Below are positions 1-4,945 of a stretch of DNA of 9,266 nucleotides, one piece after another. Every line of letters begins with the position of its first letter. The first letter of the stretch is position 1. Source of the stretch: Deltaproteobacteria bacterium (GTDB lineage Bacteria > Bdellovibrionota_B > Oligoflexia > Oligoflexales > Bog-1112); the NCBI GenBank assembly GCA_003136475.1, contig PLEQ01000450.1, positions 2,336 to 11,601 of the forward strand, given 5' to 3'. The notes beneath the pieces were generated by a model. The model ran no database searches. It saw only the letters and a program-made list of their open reading frames with translations, and was not told the DNA's origin. The translations under genes and the position numbers were made by a program.

Positions 1-587
1 AAAGGTTCAAGCGCCAGGATTGAAAAGATAAGAGGTCGAGCTAACCCATGGCCTTGAGCTTTTGGACTGATTGCCATCGGTTCAAGCAAAACATCGCCTG
101 TAGTATAGCTATCAAAATCGGGAAAAAATTCGGTCAGTTTGGGACTGATATAAAAAGCCGTCATTCCCAAAATATCATCCACGTTATTCTTTGCCAAAAC
201 AAGATAGTAGGAGAACGGTAGACCTTTCATAGCCCCACCAGTTGTTTCAAACCATTCTTCCCATTGATGCTGAGAAACAGCAACGCGCGTTTCTCGATCT
301 AACCGCGCTGTTGCAATGAAGGGGTTGTCGTTAGGATTTCCGTCAGGACCTTGACCAGACAACGAAGCAAATTCTTGTCGTATAAGAAGGTTTTCATCCA
401 GTAAAAAATTTCTCACCTCATCAGCAAATGCTTCTGCGAGAATGGGGAGGACTTTTTTTTGTAAAACTATCATTGATTCATGATCAGTTGTTTTATACCA
501 TTCCAAAGTTATCGGAGATCGATTAATATGGAGTTCGTCACCTCGCTTTTTGGATACATCTCTTATTTGCAATATACCTGTTTTCAT
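1..587 (-). CDS. GNAT-family N-acetyltransferase, C-terminus cut by window edge
   Basis: The frame is open from an ATG at 587 to the left edge, giving 195 residues with no stop. The start is supported by a TGGAG Shine-Dalgarno 8 bases upstream, and the same frame meets a TGA at 627-629, so it cannot extend much further. The last visible residues, DVLLEPMAISPKAQGHGLARPLIF, broken here as DVLLEPMAI then SPKAQGHGLARPLIF, match motif A of GNAT enzymes: a beta strand followed by the Q/R-x-x-G-x-G/A loop (here QGHGLA) that holds the pyrophosphate of acetyl-CoA. The preceding stretch with GMTAFYISP fits the central beta strands. GNAT enzymes move an acyl group from acyl-CoA to an amine; the substrate cannot be told. 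It lies last in a minus-strand gene row, about 130 bases after a broken VOC gene. The call as GNAT is good; the rest of the domain is outside the window. Confidence 0.72.
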   Translation of the reverse strand, partial: MKTGILQIRDVSKKRGDELHINRSPITLEWYKTTDHESMIVLQKKVLPILAEAFADEVRNFLLDENLLIRQEFASLSGQGPDGNPNDNPFIATARLDRETRVAVSQHQWEEWFETTGGAMKGLPFSYYLVLAKNNVDDILGMTAFYISPKLTEFFPDFDSYTTGDVLLEPMAISPKAQGHGLARPLIFSILALEP

Positions 588-695
588 TTTCAAAACTCCA
601 AAACTATTCGAAAATGGGACAGAATATCATTAAAAACAACATATTGCAAGCAGAAAGCACCTGAGACAAATCGATTTTTGCCTCGGACTAGCACA

Positions 696-842
696 GAAGA
701 AGCCATAATAAGCACCTCAGAACATATCTTGCAGCGAACGATTGATCTTTCCTTCGAAATTTCCACCGAAGACAGTTCTGTAAAAGGTAAAGGCCTCTTC
801 CGTATTGCGCTTGAAGTTTAAATAAGTACTGACACGCGCCAT
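696..842 (-). pseudogene. VOC/PhnB-type protein remnant with internal deletion and in-frame stop
   Basis: From the ATG at 842 the frame reads MARVSTYLNFKRNTEEAF then TFYRTVFGGNFEGKINR, the usual first 33 residues of the PhnB-like glyoxalase/VOC fold family. It then jumps to SLQDMF, a TGA (717-719), and GAYYGFF. Family members are about 140 residues long and carry a C-terminal stretch close to PLQDMFWGAYYG, so the TGA stands where TGG (Trp) is expected and some 80 central residues are missing. After GAYYGFF the similarity is lost. The start at 842 is preferred over the ATG at 848 because AAAGGAA ends right against the latter. The product would be a 41-residue fragment without a metal or substrate site, so this is most likely a dead gene. 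Its neighbours are a GyrI-domain fusion upstream and a GNAT gene downstream. The family match is from memory of the conserved ends, not an alignment. Confidence 0.7.
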
Positions 843-861
843 AGTCATTTCCTTTTACTGG

Positions 862-2376
862 CTAATGGATGGGAATAAGAATCTCGGTTTTAAGGTCATT
901 TTCCGCTGTATCAGCAGGTGTGTTTAAGTAGCTCTCCATGCAGAATTCATCGCGAATCGCGAGCTTTGCTTTAGCAATTGATTCAAACGCCTGTGGGTAG
1001 GCTTCCGCAAGCTGAGAATAGGAACCTGTGAGGAGAAATCGCGCATATCTTCCGGATGGAAGCTCTCGCTTTTTGAGATTTTGCGGCATTTTTTTCAGTT
1101 CTGATTTAACGCTAACACCTGCTTGATAGATAAAGGCATCGTCGCCTTTTTTCTTTTTGTCGATCATGCTGAGCCCAAGCATAGCGAGCGTATTTTCCTT
1201 GTTAAATGCCATTTGCCCAACCGCCCAAAACTCTTGCCACGCAAGTGGAGCCTGTTGCAAAAAAGGACCAATTTTTTCGATGTAAACAAAAGTTGCAGGC
1301 TGAAGCGTGACGATTTCTGGTTTCTCTGTAAGATTTATCTTCATCTGGTTTCCTTCGAGATCTTTTGATAGTTCGTTTTCTAGCTCTTCAATCGTCGGCA
1401 ATGCTGTCTTCAGATTTTCAGGCAATGCCTTCGTGAGTTGATACTGAGCTAAACCAATCGGCTTATTTATGTCTCTCAAAGCGTATTCCGCCATGACCCC
1501 GATTTCAGAACGACAAAGGATAAGACCAATTGAAGGGTTATCCGACGGATGTTTAATCAGATCGTCCACTGCGGAAAGGTAAAAATTCATTTTGCCGGCG
1601 TATTCCGGCTTGAATTTATTTGCTTTGAGGTCGATGACCACAAAGCATCTTAATTTGATGTGATAGAAGAGGAGGTCAAGGTAGAAATCTTCATCTTCAA
1701 CTTGAATGTGATACTGTCGACCGAGAAAGGCAAACCCTTCCCCTAGTTCAAGTAAAAAGCGTTCAATATGATTGACGAGACCCCTCTCAACTTCACGTTC
1801 GTGGGCGTCGTTTCCAAGATCAAGGAAATTGAAAATATAGGGATTGCGAATAGTTTGTTTTACCAGGTCAGATTGAGGGTCAGGCAGACTGGCCTTGAAG
1901 TTTGAGACGGCTTTTCCTTCGCGATGAAATAGCTTCGTTTCCACCTGCATCGAAAGGACGTTTCTGGACCATCCGTGTTCAGCTGCTTTCTTTACATACC
2001 ATAGGCGCTCTTCTTTCTCTTTTACGCTGTATATGAGCGCTACATGATGGCCCCATGGCAATTGGTCAACAGGCTGTTGACCAATTTCATCTGCCGAATA
2101 TTCTTGGTAAAAACGTTTCATATACTTGAGATTTTGAGGGCTAAACCCCTTTAATCCCGCCAAATTGCTGGTTAGGTCCCTGCTAAGCTGTTCGATGACT
2201 TTGCTGCCCCACCCGTTGGCGTTTTGGCGCTTGAATATCTCGCCGCCGATATAGTGATAGAGAAGGAGAAGCTCTCTGTTTATAGAACGTGCTGCTCTAT
2301 AACGACTGGCCGTCACTCGGTTCTTAAGCTCTTCAACCAGGTCCAAATATTCCTTGGAAACTATATGATCCGTCAT
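862..2376 (-). CDS. DUF1016/YhcG-type nuclease fused to a GyrI-like effector-binding domain
   Basis: A 504-residue protein. Residues about 1-150 match the DUF1016 N-terminal domain (RAARSINRELLLLYHYIGGEI and GFSPQNLKYMKRF regions). Residues about 170-330 form the PD-(D/E)XK nuclease domain, with D234 in FYLDLLFYH and D249-x-K251 in VVIDLK as likely catalytic residues. YhcG-type proteins normally end just after LPTIEELENELS, seen here at 326-337. The frame instead continues into a complete GyrI-like/AraC effector-binding domain (345-504), running from INLTEKPEIV and YIEKIGPF to SYLNTP and EILIPIH. I know of no standard family with this pairing. The ATG at 2376 is preferred because it overlaps the stop of the upstream Cdd1 gene as ATGA, and the conserved domain begins right after it; a GTG at 2427 and an ATG at 2418 lie upstream in frame. 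DUF1016 proteins are often found near restriction and mobile-element genes. GyrI-like domains bind small ligands or DNA gyrase; a role for this fusion is not established. Confidence 0.82.
   Translation of the reverse strand: MTDHIVSKEYLDLVEELKNRVTASRYRAARSINRELLLLYHYIGGEIFKRQNANGWGSKVIEQLSRDLTSNLAGLKGFSPQNLKYMKRFYQEYSADEIGQQPVDQLPWGHHVALIYSVKEKEERLWYVKKAAEHGWSRNVLSMQVETKLFHREGKAVSNFKASLPDPQSDLVKQTIRNPYIFNFLDLGNDAHEREVERGLVNHIERFLLELGEGFAFLGRQYHIQVEDEDFYLDLLFYHIKLRCFVVIDLKANKFKPEYAGKMNFYLSAVDDLIKHPSDNPSIGLILCRSEIGVMAEYALRDINKPIGLAQYQLTKALPENLKTALPTIEELENELSKDLEGNQMKINLTEKPEIVTLQPATFVYIEKIGPFLQQAPLAWQEFWAVGQMAFNKENTLAMLGLSMIDKKKKGDDAFIYQAGVSVKSELKKMPQNLKKRELPSGRYARFLLTGSYSQLAEAYPQAFESIAKAKLAIRDEFCMESYLNTPADTAENDLKTEILIPIH
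1342..1357 (-). promoter_or_regulatory. Possible internal ribosome binding site and start for the GyrI-like domain
   Basis: Inside the fusion gene, exactly at the domain boundary, the minus strand reads CGAAGGA, then AACCAG, then ATG (1344). AAGGA lies 6 bases before the ATG, an ideal arrangement. Translation from here would give a free 160-residue GyrI-like protein (1344-862), which is the size and N-terminus of stand-alone family members. This suggests that two adjacent genes became joined by loss of the first stop, and that the second part may still be made separately as well. What is seen is only the site; use of it is inferred. Confidence 0.5.
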
Positions 2377-2669
2377 GACGGCATCTTCCCTTGTTTTTGA
2401 AGGTTGTGATCGCTCCATCTCCACCACTTAAGTAGCTCTGGCTGGTGGTTTTGCTCATTCACAAAATACACCGCGCAACGAAAAACATAGAGCATGCAGC
2501 GATCCACCTTTGTCTTTTGAAGCTTGCATAGCTTGTCGTACATCTCTTGTGGGTCCTGGTTCCTAAGGTCCTCACTCGAGTGATAGCCCAACTCCCATAG
2601 ATCTTCAGCAACACGAATACCGACACCTGGAATGCCTTGAAAATCTTGGAGCGCTTGGGATTTTGACAT
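2373..2669 (-). CDS. Cdd1-family helix-hairpin-helix protein
   Basis: A 98-residue protein of the 'pathogenicity locus' Cdd1 family. Visible marks are a helix-hairpin-helix turn GIPGVG (12-17) followed by AEDLWELGY, the family segment around DPQEMYDKLCKLQ (39-51), the VDRCMLYVFRCAVY block, and the C-terminal ELLKWWRWSD. Such HhH motifs usually contact DNA backbone without sequence preference, but the cellular role of the family is unknown. Start: ATG 2669 has AAAAGGA a few bases upstream; a TTG at 2696, overlapping the kfrA-like stop, would add nine residues and is less likely. It begins 23 bases after the kfrA-like gene and its TGA overlaps the nuclease ATG (2373-2376). Co-expression and coupled translation with the nuclease fusion are therefore likely, and suggest a joint DNA-linked function. 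Confidence 0.8.
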   Translation of the reverse strand: MSKSQALQDFQGIPGVGIRVAEDLWELGYHSSEDLRNQDPQEMYDKLCKLQKTKVDRCMLYVFRCAVYFVNEQNHQPELLKWWRWSDHNLQKQGKMPS

Positions 2670-2692
2670 AGGATCCTTTTGTGAATGCTCAA

Positions 2693-3526
2693 TCAAGCTA
2701 GCACTCTTTTTCGGTCAACCCACATTGAAGCAAGCAAATGAGCAAAAAGTACGTTCAAGATAATCGCCCCAATTCTGAAACCCACCAAAATAACTATCTG
2801 CATCTCACTAAATGTGGTCGCGGTAGTCGTCTTTGCCCTAAGTTCTGAGAGCTGAGCTTGGTTCATGGCCATGCGGTCTTGAAGTTTTTCAGCCGATGTC
2901 ATGCGGCTTCGGCTCTCGAGTTCTTTAATCGAAGTCTGCAGCGATTGATTGTAGGTTTCAATACTGGCTATTTGAGCATGGAGTTGCTCGGTCGTCGTCT
3001 GCGCTGTTTGTGTGTGCCCCTCAACGCCGACCATCATTAGCCCCATCATAAAAGCAATGATAGCTACCATCATCAATTTGACGGCCAGCAGATACACTTT
3101 CCGTTGAGGCCTCGCAAAGGCACAGATGAGCAGACAGGCTTCGGTCAAAAGGGACATTTCAATCGGTCGTCTTTGGCCAAACTGCTCATAGAAAACCGCC
3201 GACTCGATCACAAGGAATCGTGTCAGGGCAATTACCGCAGCAATTAGCACCATCGAATACAGAACTGTACAGGCTGTACAGGCTTGGCGTACAGGTGTTC
3301 TGGGTGGAAATTTGGTATTGGTAAAAAGCTGTCTAACTGTAGCCTTGGGCTGTTCACTTGTCTCATTCTTGACTTGCCACTTCTTTACATATTTGCTGAT
3401 TGTACTGAGCGAACCACGACCAATTTCCTCGCGCACCATGCGGGTGGTGATTCGAGAACTTTCGGAAGAAGCAAGTTTCTCACAAATCATTTCGACATCA
3501 TTGTACGTAATGCAAGCTGTACGCAT
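2693..3526 (-). CDS. KfrA-like DNA-binding protein with membrane segments and coiled coil
   Basis: A 277-residue protein. Residues 1-50 (ITYNDVEMICEKL, then TRMVREEIGRGSLSTISKYVKKW) match the KfrA N-terminal DNA-binding domain (KfrA_N) of plasmid proteins. Classic KfrA, as in RK2, is a DNA-binding autoregulator whose remainder is one long coiled coil linked to plasmid partition. Here the remainder differs. Hydrophobic segments lie at about 88-108 and 144-167, with a shorter one at 124-138. A polar, Gln/Ala/Glu-rich stretch at 172-232 looks like a coiled coil, and a last hydrophobic segment at 242-268 ends in DRKR. So it looks like a membrane-bound DNA-binding protein. The ATG at 3526 has GTGAGG about 9 bases upstream. 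The open frame continues upstream to 3838, but that part lies opposite parA and the promoters. It is divergent from parA and probably binds the shared control region. Confidence 0.72.
   Translation of the reverse strand: MRTACITYNDVEMICEKLASSESSRITTRMVREEIGRGSLSTISKYVKKWQVKNETSEQPKATVRQLFTNTKFPPRTPVRQACTACTVLYSMVLIAAVIALTRFLVIESAVFYEQFGQRRPIEMSLLTEACLLICAFARPQRKVYLLAVKLMMVAIIAFMMGLMMVGVEGHTQTAQTTTEQLHAQIASIETYNQSLQTSIKELESRSRMTSAEKLQDRMAMNQAQLSELRAKTTTATTFSEMQIVILVGFRIGAIILNVLFAHLLASMWVDRKRVLA
3265..3298. repeat. Short repeats of CTGTACAGG inside the kfrA-like gene
   Basis: The 9-mer CTGTACAGG occurs twice in tandem (3265-3273, 3274-3282), followed by GTACAGGTGT (3289-3298). The last ten bases are the reverse complement of ACACCTGTAC in the intergenic control region (3553-3562). 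The site lies in the codons for the linker before the first membrane segment. It could be an additional operator for the same regulator, or only a repeat in a poorly constrained linker (it encodes ACTACT-like residues). Confidence 0.4.
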
Positions 3527-3540
3527 GTATTTTAACCTCA

Positions 3541-3577
3541 CGATGTATTTGTACACCTGTACAGATATATTACATCG
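3541..3577. promoter_or_regulatory. Candidate operator with paired TGTACA motifs inside an inverted repeat
   Basis: Two TGTACA hexamers (3550-3555 and 3558-3563), separated by CC, form a perfect inverted repeat. They are nested in longer arms CGATGTA (3541-3547) and TACATCG (3571-3577). The block overlaps the -10 box and transcription start of the leftward promoter and part of the leader of the kfrA-like gene. A protein bound here would block kfrA-like transcription, so autoregulation by the KfrA-like protein is the simplest idea. The sites are seen; the binding protein is inferred. Confidence 0.45.
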
Positions 3578-3594
3578 TACGAAAAGTTTTGCAA
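3567..3594 (-). promoter_or_regulatory. Putative leftward promoter of the kfrA-like operon
   Basis: On the minus strand TTGCAA (3589-3594) and TAATAT (3567-3572) are separated by 16 bases, a fair sigma70-type match. The start would fall near 3560, within the TGTACA pair, about 35 bases before the ATG at 3526. Confidence 0.4.
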
Positions 3595-3597
3595 AAC
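3586..3597. promoter_or_regulatory. Perfect 12-bp palindrome between the divergent promoters
   Basis: GTTTTGCAAAAC is a perfect palindrome. It contains the leftward -35 box and ends one base before the rightward -35 box. One dimeric repressor or partition protein here could control both directions; the ParA partner with its ribbon-helix-helix fold and the KfrA-like protein are the candidates in this window. Confidence 0.45.
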
Positions 3598-3598
3598 A

Positions 3599-3627
3599 TT
3601 TACGAAGCGTTACACTATTGTTATAGT
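3599..3627 (+). promoter_or_regulatory. Putative rightward promoter of the parA operon
   Basis: TTTACG (3599-3604) and TATAGT (3622-3627) are separated by 17 bases. This is 4 of 6 and 5 of 6 bases of the sigma70 consensus with ideal spacing. The transcript would start near 3634, leaving a leader of about 70 bases before the parA ATG at 3704. The start point would fall at a GAGGCCTC palindrome (3634-3641). Confidence 0.55.
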
Positions 3628-3703
3628 TGCGTTGAGGCCTCGCGATACATGCTGTACTAAATTTAAACAAACAAATTTGCACCCAACTAAGGAGCAACAA
3701 CAA

Positions 3704-4507
3704 ATGAGTAGTCAATGCAAAAAGGTGTGTATTGCGAACAGCAAAGGAGGAGTTGGTAAAACAACAACGACTCTCGAGTGCGCTGCACATGCTGGAGCCT
3801 TGGGAAAACGTGTTCTTGTCGTAGACATGGACCCACAAGGTGATTCCTCAAAAATTCTGTTGGGACGAGCTTTGGAGCAGGATGAGAAACACATCTTCCA
3901 TCTCCTGACAGACGCCGCAGATATTGAAGATGTGGTACGGGAAGCAAATGTACACTGGAAGAAGACCCACGTGATCCCGGCAGACCTTAAGCTTACAACC
4001 TTGCCAGAGCATTTATCCGGGGTTTTGGGCTATGAGAAAAAGCTCGATAAAGTGCTAAAATCAATTGAGCATTTGTACGATCTTATTTTAATCGATACTG
4101 GACCACAAACGACGATGTTGACTCAACTTGCTATGCGAGCAGCATCCTTCTTGATGATCCCCACCGACACGTCCTTATATTCGGAATATGCCATTGAAAA
4201 AACGCTAGCTATTGCTGAGCAACTGCGAGAGGACGCAAATCACAACATCGAGCTTTTGGGAATTATCTGTGCCGCAAGTCACAAGGGCGGTGCCAAGGTA
4301 AATGTGAAGGCAAAGGAAATCTTGATTAAGAAATATGGCAAAAAGTTTCTTGATGATGAGATCCCCCATTGCATCAAAGTTCAAGAGGCACAACGCGCTG
4401 ATCAAGACGGACTTCCGGTTCCCACAATGAGTCTACTGGATAAAGAACATCCTTTATTTCAAAACTACCTTAAATTGACCTCTAATCTTATAGGAGCTTC
4501 GCTATGA
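3704..4507 (+). CDS. parA: ParA-family partition ATPase
   Basis: A 267-residue Walker-type ATPase that separates plasmid copies by forming a dynamic gradient on nucleoid DNA. The deviant Walker A box KGGVGKTTT is at residues 14-22 with the signature lysine K14 and K19. Walker A' is VDMDPQGD at 40-47 and Walker B is DLILIDTGP at 126-134. There is no N-terminal DNA-binding domain before the P-loop, so it is the short, type Ib-like form. The start at 3704 is chosen because AAGGAG lies 9 bases upstream and the P-loop sits at the usual distance. An in-frame ATG at 3632 would add 24 residues without family character and precedes the likely transcription start. Its stop overlaps the ATG of the next gene (ATGA, 4504-4507), a sign of coupled production with a centromere-binding partner. 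The sequence suggests control from the divergent region to its left. Confidence 0.93.
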   Translation: MSSQCKKVCIANSKGGVGKTTTTLECAAHAGALGKRVLVVDMDPQGDSSKILLGRALEQDEKHIFHLLTDAADIEDVVREANVHWKKTHVIPADLKLTTLPEHLSGVLGYEKKLDKVLKSIEHLYDLILIDTGPQTTMLTQLAMRAASFLMIPTDTSLYSEYAIEKTLAIAEQLREDANHNIELLGIICAASHKGGAKVNVKAKEILIKKYGKKFLDDEIPHCIKVQEAQRADQDGLPVPTMSLLDKEHPLFQNYLKLTSNLIGASL

Positions 4508-4836
4508 AAGATCAAACCTCCTCCAAAGACAAAGCAAAAGACGCACTTCCACTAAAGACAGGAGCTTTTCCTTTGAAAAAGGATGCGACGGATGAACCAA
4601 AAAAACCTGAAGAGTTGACGTCAAAAAGTACCATAGAAGGAGCTAGGTCTAACTATGGCGATATTGAAGATGTCATAGGGACTCGCAGAGAACGCCGCGA
4701 ATGCGCTGTTGGGGTACGGGTCACACGCGAAATGAAAGAGGTATTAGAAGGCCTAGCTGCTAAAACTAGGTTGTCTGAATCCGAAATTGTCTTCCGCATT
4801 CTAAGAAAAAATCTCAAAATGGACATGGAAGCTTAA
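4504..4836 (+). CDS. Ribbon-helix-helix ParA partner (ParB/ParG-like centromere-binding protein)
   Basis: A 110-residue basic protein. The first 60 residues are rich in Lys, Asp, Pro and Ser and look disordered. The C-terminal part (about 66-107) has the pattern of a ribbon-helix-helix fold: a short strand (CAVGVRVT), a helix (EMKEVLEGLAAKT), and a second helix (SESEIVFRILRKNLKM). In type Ib partition cassettes the gene after parA encodes just such a protein. Its RHH dimer binds the centromere and represses the par promoter, and its flexible N-terminus touches ParA. The 4-bp overlap with parA and an AGGAG 7 bases before the ATG support this role. The centromere is not certain; the repeats left of parA are the main candidates. 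The family is too variable to name a specific member. Confidence 0.75.
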   Translation: MKDQTSSKDKAKDALPLKTGAFPLKKDATDEPKKPEELTSKSTIEGARSNYGDIEDVIGTRRERRECAVGVRVTREMKEVLEGLAAKTRLSESEIVFRILRKNLKMDMEA

Positions 4837-4874
4837 GCTTGGTCAACGGACGGATTTATCTGGTTGGAAACAGC

Positions 4875-4908
4875 GAGGTCGTCTTTGGCTGGAACCGAAG
4901 ACGACCTC
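4875..4908. promoter_or_regulatory. Strong hairpin in the leader between partition and replication genes
   Basis: GAGGTCGTCTT (4875-4885) and AAGACGACCTC (4898-4908) are perfectly complementary. They enclose 12 bases that can add a GG/CC pair. No T-run follows on either strand, so it is not a standard terminator. It lies 23 bases before the AGGAG of the replication gene, where it could act in an attenuator, as an antisense RNA target or as a protein site controlling copy number. Confidence 0.6.
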
Positions 4909-4945
4909 TAAACCAAAACCCCTACGAAACTAGGAGTAAAAGTCT

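Noticed and set aside
717..719. TGA read as tryptophan (alternative code)
   Set aside because: The site fits a conserved Trp, but the gene also has a large deletion, and TGA serves as a normal stop for parA, the kfrA-like gene and the Cdd1 gene.
480..821. 113-codon plus-strand open frame
   Set aside because: It lies antisense to the start of the GNAT gene and to the VOC remnant, which both show family sequence; its own translation has no recognisable pattern.
2459..2692. 77-codon minus-strand frame overlapping the Cdd1 gene
   Set aside because: Different frame of the same strand; only the other frame shows the HhH and LLKWW motifs.
3632..3703. Upstream ATG for parA at 3632
   Set aside because: It has no ribosome binding site, would precede or coincide with the predicted transcript start, and adds residues unlike ParA.
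3527..3838. Longer start for the kfrA-like gene up to 3838
   Set aside because: The extra part is antisense to the parA P-loop region and crosses both promoters; the conserved domain begins at 3526 with a ribosome binding site.
4875..4908. Rho-independent terminator after the partition cassette
   Set aside because: The stem is strong, but the following bases are TAAACCAAAAC with no U-run.
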